From JBEKYD01 sp052148435 (GTDB taxonomy: Bacteria; Acidobacteriota; Terriglobia; Bryobacterales; Bryobacteraceae), in the NCBI GenBank assembly GCA_052148435.1, contig JBKQIF010000017.1:1-64000 (forward strand): a DNA stretch of 64,000 nucleotides, read 5' to 3'. The notes below the pieces were generated by a model, which saw only the letters and a program-made list of their open reading frames with translations, was not told the DNA's origin and made no database searches. The position numbers and the translations under genes are program-made. Shown here in pieces: positions 43,282 through 51,166 of this stretch; positions within the stretch are counted from its first letter, which is position 1, and each line of letters opens with the position of its first letter.

Positions 43282-45397
43282 GCCCAATCACAGGATCCTC
43301 GTCATCGACGACAACAAGGCGATTCACGACGATTTGCGCAAAATCCTGCTCGGCGAAGTCGACTCGCAGGAACGCCTGCAGGACGATGAAGCTTTGCTGT
43401 TTGGCGTGGAGGCGGTGCCGATCACCAAGTTCGAGATCGACTCGGCCTACCAAGGCCAGGAGGGTCTGGCGAAACTGGAACAGTCGATGGCCGAAGGCCG
43501 TCCCTACGCGCTGGCGTTTGTGGATGTCCGCATGCCGCCGGGATGGGATGGCGTGGAAACCATCGCCCACCTTTGGCGCGTGCATCCGAACCTGCAGGTG
43601 GTGGTATGCACCGCCTACTCGGACTACTCCTGGAACGACATCCAGCGCCGCCTGGGACACCAGGACAACCTGTTGATCCTCAAGAAACCGTTCGACAATA
43701 TCGAGGTGATCCAGCTCGCTCACGCGCTCAGCCGGAAATGGCTGTTAAGCCGCCAGGCGGAAGCCAAAATGGCCGATCTGGACCTGATGGTGGCCGAGCG
43801 CACCGGCCAGCTGCGGCGGGCGCACGAACGGATCGAACGCGAATTTCAACAAAGGGCCAAAGCGCAGGAAGCGTTCAGGATCGTCTTCCAGGCCAGCACC
43901 ATCGGCATTGCGCTGCTAGACATGAGCGGACGCTACGTGGACGTCAATCGCGCTTTTGAAACGCAGTTCGAACTCACCCGGGACCAACTTGTCGGGAAGA
44001 ATCCCGCGGAACTGGACGCCGTGAGCCGGCGCGCCATGCGGGCGCTGCACGAGGAGATCGAACGAACACGAGACGCCGAGGCCCAGGAAATCGCTTACGA
44101 CAGCCGGACCGGCCGGCGCACGGGTTTGCTGTGGACGCGAGAAGTCGAAATCCACGATTGCCGCCACCGGCTCTGTCTGTTACTGGATATCACCGACCGC
44201 AAGGAAATGGAAGAGGAACTACGGCGGGCGCGCCTCGCGGCCGAAGCCGCGGCCACGGCCAAGTCCGAGTTCCTGGCCAACATGAGCCATGAGATCCGCA
44301 CGCCGATGAACGGGATTCTGGGGTTCACGAACCTCGCGTTGCAAACGGAGCTGGCTCCCGATCAGCGCATCTTTCTCGAAACCGTCGAGAGTTCGGCGGC
44401 GGCCTTGTTGCGGATTATCAACGACATCCTGGATTTCTCCAAAATTGAAGCCGGCCGGATGGACCTGGAATCCGAGCCGTTCTCGCTCCGCGAATGTCTG
44501 GACAATGCGGCGCGCATGGTGCTTCCAAGCGCCGGCCGGAAGCGGCTGGACTTCGTTTGGAACGTGAGTCCGGAAACCCCGGACACTCTGATTGGCGATG
44601 AAACCCGCTTGCGGCAGATACTTCTTAACCTTATGGGGAACGCGGTCAAATTCACCGCGGCGGGGTCGGTGACAACGGAAGCGGCTGCCGCGTCATTCGA
44701 TGGACGCCGGGTGGAGCTAAAGTTTGCCGTCCGCGACACCGGGATCGGCATACCCATCGAGAAGCAGCGGCTGATCTTCGAGCCGTTCCGCCAGGCGGAA
44801 GGTTATATGTCGCGCAAGTACGGCGGCACGGGTCTGGGTCTGGCCATTGTGACAAGGCTCCTGGATATGGCCGGCGGGCGGATCTGGGCGCAGAGCGAAG
44901 AAGGCGTCGGGAGCACCTTTCACTTCACGGTCCCATTCCTGCTGTCGCACAAGCCACTCGCCCCTCGCAATGACTCGGGGATGCTCGACGAAGCCCCCAT
45001 CTCTCCTCTTTCGATCCTGGTCGCCGAGGACAACGATGTGAGCCGGCTGCTGGTCGCGCGGTTACTCTCGAAACAGGGTCACACGGTGACCGAAGCCCGC
45101 ACCGGGCTCGAAGCGCTCACCCTTTACGAACGGGAAGCGTTCGACCTGATTCTGATGGATGTTCAAATGCCGGACATGGACGGGTTTCAGGCCACTGGGG
45201 AGATCCGCCGGCGCGAGAGTGCGGCCGGGGAGCGCATTCCGATCGTTGCCCTGACCGCCCATGCGATCAAAGGAGATCGCGAGCGCTGTCTCGACGCCGG
45301 CATGGACGACTATCTCTCCAAGCCCATCCAGCCGGACGAACTGAGGGCGGCCATCCGCCGGGCCTGCAAGTCCAGCGTTCCGGCGGAGCGGGTGTGA
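43259..45397 (+). CDS. Cytoplasmic hybrid histidine kinase, REC-PAS-HK-REC
   Basis: 712 residues with no membrane segment. Order: receiver 1 (RILVIDDNKAIHDDL, phospho-Asp89 in AFVDVRMPPGWDG, Lys in LILKKPF), a coiled coil, PAS (FQASTIGIALLDMSGRYVDV), HisKA with His344 in NMSHEIRTPMNG, HATPase (LLNLMGNAVKFT, DTGIGIPIEKQ, KYGGTGLGLAI), receiver 2 with Asp634 in LILMDVQMPDMDG and Lys in YLSKPI. A receiver at the N-terminus suits phosphotransfer from the upstream kinase. No DNA-binding output domain is present. It overlaps the kinase gene by 23 bases and is followed by the HDOD gene. Confidence 0.93.
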   Translation: MTSSTLFEPNHRILVIDDNKAIHDDLRKILLGEVDSQERLQDDEALLFGVEAVPITKFEIDSAYQGQEGLAKLEQSMAEGRPYALAFVDVRMPPGWDGVETIAHLWRVHPNLQVVVCTAYSDYSWNDIQRRLGHQDNLLILKKPFDNIEVIQLAHALSRKWLLSRQAEAKMADLDLMVAERTGQLRRAHERIEREFQQRAKAQEAFRIVFQASTIGIALLDMSGRYVDVNRAFETQFELTRDQLVGKNPAELDAVSRRAMRALHEEIERTRDAEAQEIAYDSRTGRRTGLLWTREVEIHDCRHRLCLLLDITDRKEMEEELRRARLAAEAAATAKSEFLANMSHEIRTPMNGILGFTNLALQTELAPDQRIFLETVESSAAALLRIINDILDFSKIEAGRMDLESEPFSLRECLDNAARMVLPSAGRKRLDFVWNVSPETPDTLIGDETRLRQILLNLMGNAVKFTAAGSVTTEAAAASFDGRRVELKFAVRDTGIGIPIEKQRLIFEPFRQAEGYMSRKYGGTGLGLAIVTRLLDMAGGRIWAQSEEGVGSTFHFTVPFLLSHKPLAPRNDSGMLDEAPISPLSILVAEDNDVSRLLVARLLSKQGHTVTEARTGLEALTLYEREAFDLILMDVQMPDMDGFQATGEIRRRESAAGERIPIVALTAHAIKGDRERCLDAGMDDYLSKPIQPDELRAAIRRACKSSVPAERV

Positions 45398-45407
45398 GGA
45401 CAATCCG

Positions 45408-46259
45408 GTGACTGCCTCTTCGGTCCTGGATATGCGCCATCGGTTGGAAGAGGAGGTTCCACCCTTCCGCCAGGCCGCCATGCAGTTGGCGCACCTCGCT
45501 GGGAACCCAACCGTGTCCATGGGGCGCATTATCACCCTGCTGCAGACCGATCCCGTGTTGACCATGGGGTTGCTGCGGGTGGCGAATTCGCCGTTGTTCG
45601 CCTCGCGCCAGGAAATCCGGGACGTCCGCCAGGCGGTAACCTATCTGGGACTGGACCTGGTTCGATCTCTGGCCGTGACAGCCGCAATGCGAGGCCTGAT
45701 CGACACTCGCCCGAACCCGCTTGCCCTGGCGTTCTGGCGCCACAGCCTGGCGGCCGCCTTGACGTGCAGAAAGATGGGCGGCCTGGCAAGCGTCTCGCCC
45801 GAATCCGCCTACACGGCGGGGCTGCTTCACGATGTGGGCCAATTGGGATTGATGCGCCTGTTTCCGGAATATGCGCAGACCGTTGGCGGCGCGGTGCAGG
45901 ACGGCGAGAGCCTGATCGATGCGGAGACGCGGGCCTTTGGAATCGATCACTGCCAGGCGGGGCGATGGCTGCTCTCGCAATGGCGGCTTCCGCACGAACT
46001 GCAGAGTGCGGCCGCCGGTCACGAACGCCTTTCGTCCAAGGCCACCGGCGATGGATCTCTTGTCGTCCTGGTGCATGCCGGATCGCTTGCGGCGGAGTTC
46101 ATGGGGTTCGCCGTGATACCGCCCGCCCGGAACGTCGAGCCTCGGGATATCGCAGCCGTATTTGCCGAGGACCGGCGGCCGGGTCTGTTGGAAAGTTTCC
46201 CGGAGCTGGTCGAGTGGGTCCTACGGAATGTCAATGGTATCGAAATGAGCCTGTTGTGA
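45408..46259 (+). CDS. HDOD-domain signalling protein
   Basis: 283 residues from GTG 45408, ten bases after the hybrid kinase stop. HDOD domain: VPPFRQAAMQLAHLAGNPTV, LLQTDPVLTMGLLRVANSPL, VRQAVTYLGLDLVRSLAV, then the HD-like AYTAGLLHDVGQLGLMRLFP and DHCQAGRWLLSQWRLPHEL. HDOD proteins are non-enzymatic or weakly conserved HD relatives that act as signalling adaptors in two-component and c-di-GMP networks. As last gene of the operon it is a candidate output partner of the hybrid kinase. Confidence 0.9.
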   Translation: MTASSVLDMRHRLEEEVPPFRQAAMQLAHLAGNPTVSMGRIITLLQTDPVLTMGLLRVANSPLFASRQEIRDVRQAVTYLGLDLVRSLAVTAAMRGLIDTRPNPLALAFWRHSLAAALTCRKMGGLASVSPESAYTAGLLHDVGQLGLMRLFPEYAQTVGGAVQDGESLIDAETRAFGIDHCQAGRWLLSQWRLPHELQSAAAGHERLSSKATGDGSLVVLVHAGSLAAEFMGFAVIPPARNVEPRDIAAVFAEDRRPGLLESFPELVEWVLRNVNGIEMSLL

Positions 46260-46566
46260 CGGCCGGAGTGGAGAGAGGGAGTCCTCCGGAGCGTACTCTT
46301 GACGCAGGGTACGGCGTCGACAAGGTCGAGAACTGTCACCGGCTCGGCAATTGCCGTCGTGCTGAAACACGTACCGGATTGCGGCATCGCCGCGGATAGC
46401 AAGGACGTTGCCTGGAACCGCAAACGGTCGTCGCGCGGAATCTGCCTGCAGGCCCCGACGCCGTCATGAACCACGGTGACCGGGCGTAAGGCCATGCCGC
46501 GGCTTCTCCAAAGCGGACTTTATGCCCGCTCGTCCACCTTCGGGTATGCTGGTCTGAGGAGAAAGC
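46260..46566. other. Intergenic region, 307 bases, with a probable promoter at its right end
   Basis: No gene. Near the right end TATGCT (about 46544-46549) and GAGGAG (46557-46562) precede ATG 46567 of the aldo/keto reductase. A CCGGAG/CTCCGG inverted repeat follows the HDOD stop but has no T-tract. Confidence 0.45.
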
Positions 46567-47598
46567 ATGGAATACAGATTGTTAGGCTCGAGCGGTCTGG
46601 AAGTTTCGGTGCTGAGCTTCGGCACCATGACGCTGGGCGGTGAAGGACGGTTCGCCGCGATGGGCAGCGTGCAGGGGGAGGAGGCGCGGCGCCAGATTGA
46701 AATCTGCATCGAAGCGGGCGTAAACCTGTTCGACACGGCCGACATCTACTCGTCCGGCAAGTCGGAGGAAGTGCTCGGCCAGGCACTGGGCGCGCGCCGC
46801 AAAGACATCGTCCTGGCGACGAAAGTCTTCGCTCGGCTCGAACCCGGCGCCAACCGGGCCGGCCTCTCGCGCCGCCACATTCTGGAAGCCTGCGAAGCGA
46901 GTCTCCGCCGTCTTGGAACCGATTACATCGATCTCTACCAGGCCCACAACTTCGACTCCCTCACGCCCCTCGACGAAACCCTGCGCGCCTTCGAGGATCT
47001 GATCCGCGCCGGTAAGATCCGCTACGCCGGCTGCTCCAACTACTCGGGCTGGCAACTCCTCAAAGCCCTGTCCATCTCGGACCGGCTCGGGATTCCGCGC
47101 TATATCTCGCAGCAGATCAACTATTCGCTGCTGGCCCGCGACGCCGAGCACGAACTCGTGCCCGCCGGCATTGACCAGCGGACGGGCATCATGGTCTGGA
47201 GCCCCCTGCAATTCGGCCTCTTGTCCGGCAAATTCCGCCGCGGCCAGGCGAAGCCTTCAGAGTCGCGGCTGAACAGTCTCGACGCGCCTGGCGCCGTCGA
47301 TGAGGAGCGGCTCTACCGAATCGTCGACGCCCTCGCCGAAATCGCCGCCCGGCGCGAGGTTTCCATATCCCAGGCCGCGCTGAACTGGGTCATGCGCAAA
47401 CCTGGCGTGGACACCGTCATCGTCGGCGCCCGCAACGAGCCGCAACTCCGCGACAACCTCGCCGCCGCGAACTGGACCCTCACCGACGCCGAGGTGGAAC
47501 GTCTCGACGATGCCGGCGCCCTCCCGCTGCCTTACCCCTACTGGCACCAGCGGAAATTCGCCGGGGATCGCAACCCGCCGCCGAAACACGTCCGGTAA
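46567..47598 (+). CDS. Aldo/keto reductase
   Basis: 343 residues with good ribosome site GAGGAG. AKR barrel with tetrad residues: Asp and Tyr in NLFDTADIYSSGKSEE, Lys in VLATKVF, His in YQAHNFD; then NYSGWQLLKAL, MVWSPLQFGLLSGKFRRG and VIVGARNEPQLRDNL near the NADPH-binding end. Closest in layout to the general stress/L-glyceraldehyde-3-phosphate-reductase-like AKRs. Cytoplasmic, NADPH-dependent carbonyl reduction; substrate open. Confidence 0.93.
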   Translation: MEYRLLGSSGLEVSVLSFGTMTLGGEGRFAAMGSVQGEEARRQIEICIEAGVNLFDTADIYSSGKSEEVLGQALGARRKDIVLATKVFARLEPGANRAGLSRRHILEACEASLRRLGTDYIDLYQAHNFDSLTPLDETLRAFEDLIRAGKIRYAGCSNYSGWQLLKALSISDRLGIPRYISQQINYSLLARDAEHELVPAGIDQRTGIMVWSPLQFGLLSGKFRRGQAKPSESRLNSLDAPGAVDEERLYRIVDALAEIAARREVSISQAALNWVMRKPGVDTVIVGARNEPQLRDNLAAANWTLTDAEVERLDDAGALPLPYPYWHQRKFAGDRNPPPKHVR

Positions 47599-47652
47599 CG
47601 TTCGCCCGGAATTGCGGGTATGCGTCCTGGATGGCGGGACGAGCGAGTCTTC

Positions 47653-49002
47653 ATGACCGGTCCACCGACTGAAACGCCCCGTCTCCGGCGCGCCCTGGGA
47701 TTGTGGGACCTGATTCTTTATGGCGTGATCGTGATCCAGCCGACGGCGCCCATGTCGGTCTTCGGCGTGCTGAGCGATCGCGGGCGGGGTCACGTGGCGA
47801 CCACGATTGTCATCGCCATGGTGGCTATGTTGTTCACCGCCATCAGCTACGGACGAATGGCACGCGCATACCCCAGCGCGGGTTCGGCTTTTACCTACGT
47901 GGGCCGGGAGATTAGCCCCGCGCTGGGATACGTGACGGGCTGGAGCATGGTGATGGACTACATGCTCAATCCCATGATCTGCATCGTTTGGGTGAGCCGG
48001 CAGGCGCATGTTTTCGCGCCCGGCGTGCCTTACTGGGGCTGGGCGATTCTGTTCGCGCTGTTGTTTACGGGACTGAATATTCAGGGTATCCGCGCCTCCG
48101 CGAAATGGAACGCGGGGCTTGCGGCCGGAATGGGAGTGGTGGTCGCGATGTTTCTCGTGTGCGCGGCCCGCTACATTTTCGGGCACCCGCACGGCGGCGC
48201 GGGCTTCTTCACGCGGCCATTTTTCGACCCGGCAACCTTCAACTCCGGGGCCGTGCTGGGTGGCACTTCCATCGCGGTCCTGACCTACATTGGATTCGAC
48301 GGCATCTCCACCCTGTCGGAGGAAGCCGAGAACCCGCGCCGCAACATCCTGCTGGCGACGGTGCTCACCTGCGTCGCAATCGGCCTGCTTTCCACGGCGG
48401 AAGTGTACGCGGCACAACTGGCGTGGCCGGCGTCGCAACCGTTCCCGGACGAGACCACGGCGTTCGTCTACGTCGCCGGGCGGACTTGGGCGCCCCTGTT
48501 TGCGGTTGTCGGATTCACGCTGGTGCTGGCCAATTTCGGTTCCGGGATAGGTGCCCAGCTCGGCGCCGCCCGGCTGCTGTTCGGCATGGGGCGAAGCAAT
48601 GCCCTGCCCAAATCGTTTTTCGGCGCCATCGAGCCCAAGCGGCGCATTCCCCGCAACAACGTGGTGTTCGTGGGTGTCGTCGCCTTGATCGGCGCATTTA
48701 TCGTGGATTTCGACCTGGGCGCGCAGATGCTGAACTTCGGGGCCCTGATTGCGTTCATGGGCGTGAATGGCGCGGCCTTCGTGCGTTACTACCTCCGCGA
48801 GAAAGAAAAGAAATTGCGGAACCTGGTTCCTCCGTTGCTGGGATTCGCGGTGTGCCTGCTGCTCTGGCTGAACCTCAGCCGCACCGCGCTGATCGCCGGC
48901 AGTATCTGGATGGCCGCGGGGATCGCTTACGGAGCGTGGAAGACCCGGGGCTTCCGGGGCGACCTGGTGAATTTCGATATCCCCGCCGATGAGCAGGCGT
49001 AA
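47653..49002 (+). CDS. APC-superfamily amino acid permease
   Basis: 449 residues from ATG 47653; ATG 47620 is an alternative that adds 11 untypical residues. About twelve hydrophobic helices of the amino acid-polyamine-organocation family: LGLWDLILYGVIVIQPTAPM, SAGSAFTYVGREISPALGYV, GLNIQGIRASAKWN, YIGFDGISTLSEEAENPRRN, ATVLTCVAIGLLSTAEVYAA and GFTLVLANFGSGIGAQLGAA. Moves an amino acid or amine across the inner membrane, driven by proton symport or exchange. It is co-directional with the aldo/keto reductase, with 54 bases between. Confidence 0.88.
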   Translation: MTGPPTETPRLRRALGLWDLILYGVIVIQPTAPMSVFGVLSDRGRGHVATTIVIAMVAMLFTAISYGRMARAYPSAGSAFTYVGREISPALGYVTGWSMVMDYMLNPMICIVWVSRQAHVFAPGVPYWGWAILFALLFTGLNIQGIRASAKWNAGLAAGMGVVVAMFLVCAARYIFGHPHGGAGFFTRPFFDPATFNSGAVLGGTSIAVLTYIGFDGISTLSEEAENPRRNILLATVLTCVAIGLLSTAEVYAAQLAWPASQPFPDETTAFVYVAGRTWAPLFAVVGFTLVLANFGSGIGAQLGAARLLFGMGRSNALPKSFFGAIEPKRRIPRNNVVFVGVVALIGAFIVDFDLGAQMLNFGALIAFMGVNGAAFVRYYLREKEKKLRNLVPPLLGFAVCLLLWLNLSRTALIAGSIWMAAGIAYGAWKTRGFRGDLVNFDIPADEQA

Positions 49003-49054
49003 GATCGCTTGACACTTGCAATCGCGTGCCCATGGCGTGCCTACGCCTCCGGGT

Positions 49055-49339
49055 CTAGGATGCCCGTTTGTAGCGCGAGACGCTGATTTCGTCCTGTCGT
49101 ACCTGAGACAGATCGTAGTTGGCCTAGAGGCGTACCCACATATCGGGACTGGGCCCGAACGCCTTCGACAAACGGACGGCCATCTCCGCCGATATGCCGG
49201 CCTTTTCGTTGACCAGGTTGTTGATGGTCTGGCGCGCAACGCCAAGCACCCGGGCGGCCTCGGTGACGGTCAAGCCAAGTGATTCCAGGAAGTCCTGTCG
49301 GACAATGCGGCCAGGGTGCGGGTGATTCTTCATCGGCAT
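49055..49339 (-). pseudogene. higA: HigA-family antitoxin gene with an amber stop
   Basis: From ATG 49339 (GAGGAG upstream) the frame reads MPMKNHPHPGRIVRQDFLES, an XRE HTH (LTVTEAARVLGVARQTINNL, VNEKAGISAEMAVRLSKAFG) and ends at TAG 49126-49124 after DMWVRL. The same frame continues ANYDLSQVRQDEISVSRYKR to TAG 49055, the normal HigA C-terminus, and CAG to TAG is the obvious single change. The 71-residue product keeps the whole HTH and could still bind DNA. No higB toxin gene is found next to it, so it is an orphan. Confidence 0.8.
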
Positions 49340-49403
49340 ATTCGCTCCTCTAGTGGTAATCGCCTGAGACCCTTGTGACGGAAACCCACGATCACGGGTC
49401 TAA

Positions 49404-49432
49404 ATTGTACAGTGACACGTGTCACGGTACAA
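49404..49432 (-). promoter_or_regulatory. higA promoter with embedded palindromic operator
   Basis: On the minus strand TTGTAC (-35) and TACAAT (-10) are 17 bases apart. The spacer and box edges form a near-perfect 24-bp palindrome with core GTGACACGTGTCAC (49412-49425) and outer GTAC arms. This is a typical autoregulated antitoxin promoter. Confidence 0.75.
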
Positions 49433-49507
49433 CAGGAAACGGCGGATCGCGCGTTTGGTGGAGGCTGCCGTCATTCGCGGATCCGGCGTGCCCGAAACAA
49501 CTCCTGC

Positions 49508-49545
49508 GTGGCTGGCGTACGCCCGCGTATCCGGTATCCAGCCAC
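49508..49545. repeat. Inverted repeat next to duplicated segment A
   Basis: GTGGCTGG and CCAGCCAC enclose 22 bases. The same arms occur at 50673-50711 at the matching place beside segment B. Confidence 0.6.
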
Positions 49546-49591
49546 GCCGCGTCGGCCTTTTCTTTTCCTCCTATTGCCTCAACTCCCAGCC

Positions 49592-49889
49592 TCAGGCCGC
49601 CTTAACCTCCATCTCTCGCCGAAGTTCGCTCATCCTACCAATCGCCCGAGCCAAACCCGGCCTCCGCCGGTCCAAGCGCATACTCCTGACCCCAGAACCG
49701 ACCGACGAAGCTGCCCCCCTCCACCCGAATGAACGTTTTTCCGCTCAGGCGTACCACGATCGCCCGGATATTCAGCCCATGCACTTCGGCGAATTTCCGA
49801 GGCCCGAGCCGGTGATAGGAGTCGTACCCGGTGCGGAGGTGCCTTCGGCACAGAGGAATGGCGGAGAAATCCGATGACTTCTGGCTCAC
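49592..49889 (-). pseudogene. HNH/DUF968-like phage gene, broken copy
   Basis: Minus-strand copy of the gene at 50759-51166. It retains SQKSSDFSAIPLCRRHLRTG, YDSYHRLGPRKFAEVHGLN and FIRVEGGSFVGR, but lacks the N-terminal third including the first Cys pair. Near the end an extra T (GGGTTTGGC versus GGGTTGGC) shifts the frame away from the homologous ending RMSELRREMEVKAA. It is part of a duplicated block of about 400 bases. Confidence 0.75.
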
Positions 49890-49922
49890 GCCGTGAGGGC
49901 CGTCCCGCGAGCGGGAGGAATA

Positions 49923-50227
49923 CTATTGGGCGGTACGTTCCCGGAGCTTCGTTTCCACCCAAGCGCGCAACTCGCGCAGTAAAGTACGTGTAGCAGCGCG
50001 TGACCAGCCTGCGCCGCAAGAGCCATTAAAGCGCCGATTTCGTGCGTTTTTCGAAAACGGACTCCAAGGTCGGAAAGAAGGGCCTTCAAGATCTTCTCTG
50101 CGGCTTGCTGACAATGGAACCCGATAATCTCGTCGCTGACCTGGTCGGATGTCAGCACCTGGTCGAGCAGAGCTTCATCCTGGGCAGCCTTGTGTAGCAG
50201 CAACAGGGCCTGCTCACGCCGCTTCAT
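49923..50227 (-). pseudogene. HEPN-domain partner of the MNT gene, frameshifted
   Basis: From ATG 50227 the frame gives MKRREQALLLLHKAAQDEAL, then the HEPN core IIGFHCQQAAEKILKALLSD and GVRFRKTHEIGALMALAAQ. After about 75 residues similarity leaves this frame, and the normal HEPN tail (LLRELRAWVETKLRERTAQ) appears in another frame, ending at 49923. Total length implies loss of roughly 25-30 codons. It overlaps the end of the MNT gene by 14 bases, the usual MNT/HEPN organisation. In intact modules HEPN is the RNase toxin and MNT neutralises it by AMPylation. Confidence 0.7.
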
Positions 50228-50537
50228 AGAGGACCTTACCTTCGGTGGCCGCCTCGAAATACACATTCCCCGGTGTATCGCACCAGTAATTGAACTTCTC
50301 TGCGCTGACCACGAGCAAGTCCACGGGGATGTCAAAAGAGCGCAGCAAGCGACTCAGTCGTACCATCTCCCCGACACGATCCGAAACGCCCTCCTCGACC
50401 ACCATGACGTCGAGGTCACTGTCTTCACCCGCGTCACCGCGTGCCTGAGAACCGAACATGATGATGCGGTTGGGCTTGGCGGCCGCAACGAGCAAGTCTG
50501 TCAGCCGCCTGATAGTCGCGGCGTCAATGGTGAGCAT
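50214..50537 (-). CDS. MNT-type nucleotidyltransferase antitoxin
   Basis: 107 residues from ATG 50537. Minimal nucleotidyltransferase motif IIMFGSQARGDAGEDSDLDV with the two catalytic Asp residues, followed by LLRSFDIPVDLLVVSAEKF and YEAATEGKVLYEAA. MNT proteins of MNT/HEPN modules transfer AMP to a Tyr of the HEPN toxin. The neighbouring HEPN is broken, so this antitoxin may now be free of its partner. Confidence 0.85.
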   Translation of the reverse strand: MLTIDAATIRRLTDLLVAAAKPNRIIMFGSQARGDAGEDSDLDVMVVEEGVSDRVGEMVRLSRLLRSFDIPVDLLVVSAEKFNYWCDTPGNVYFEAATEGKVLYEAA

Positions 50538-50672
50538 TTCTTGGCGCAAAATAACTCCTCTCGTCAGTTTCGCACAAGCGGCCGTGTCAGGTTCCGAGCC
50601 CTTAGACTGCGCGTAGACCCGCCTCCGCTGTCGGGTGAGCCGCAGCATGTCCTGCACGGCGCCGAGGCGTGC

Positions 50673-50711
50673 GTGGCTGGAGCACGTAATCGGAATTCCG
50701 TATCCAGCCAC
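50673..50711. repeat. Inverted repeat next to duplicated segment B
   Basis: GTGGCTGG and CCAGCCAC enclose 23 bases; the counterpart of 49508-49545. Downstream of the HNH-like gene stop on the minus strand, without a T-tract. Confidence 0.6.
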
Positions 50712-50758
50712 ATCGTGTCGGCCTCTCCTGTCCGGCCTACGGCCTCCGAATCGGAGCC

Positions 50759-51166
50759 TCAGGCCGCTTCTGCCTCCCTCTCACGCCGAAGTTGGCTCAT
50801 CCTCCTAATCGCCCAAGCCAACCCTGTGGCCGTCGATCCAAGTTGATACTCCTGATCTCCAACCCGGCCGATGAAGCTACCCCCTTCCACCCGAATGAAC
50901 GGTTTCCCGCTCAGGCGCGCGACGATCGCCCGGAGATTCAGCTGGTGCACTGCGGCGAATTTCCGAGGCCCTAGTTTGTGATAGGAGTCGTCCCCGGTAC
51001 GGTGGTGCCTTGCGCACAGAGGAATGGCGGACAGATCGGATGACTTCTGGCTCAGCCCATGAGGTTCGGTATGGGCCGCCTCGACCGCGCAAGTCGTGCG
51101 GCAGACCAAGCAGGGGAGGCTGCGGATCCACCGCAGGTACGGCGGATTGCGGATTAGTTTCAGCAT
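50759..51166 (-). CDS. HNH-like phage nuclease (DUF968 type)
   Basis: 135 residues from ATG 51166 with GGAGGAG five bases upstream, starting inside the stop of the Gp157-like gene (TGATG). Motifs: SLPCLVCRTTCAVEAAHTEP, LSAIPLCARHHRTGDDSYHK, giving a CxxC...H...CxxH zinc/HNH arrangement as in the phage DUF968/YbcO-like recombination nucleases, then FIRVEGGSFIGR. Likely acts in phage replication or recombination, cutting branched DNA. The C-terminus (MSQLRREREAEAA) is basic. A broken copy lies at 49592-49889. Confidence 0.75.
   Translation of the reverse strand: MLKLIRNPPYLRWIRSLPCLVCRTTCAVEAAHTEPHGLSQKSSDLSAIPLCARHHRTGDDSYHKLGPRKFAAVHQLNLRAIVARLSGKPFIRVEGGSFIGRVGDQEYQLGSTATGLAWAIRRMSQLRREREAEAA

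Noticed and set aside
47257..49245. Minus-strand open frame of about 660 codons opposite the permease
   Set aside because: Antisense artefact of a GC-rich membrane protein gene; its translation is low-complexity and matches nothing.
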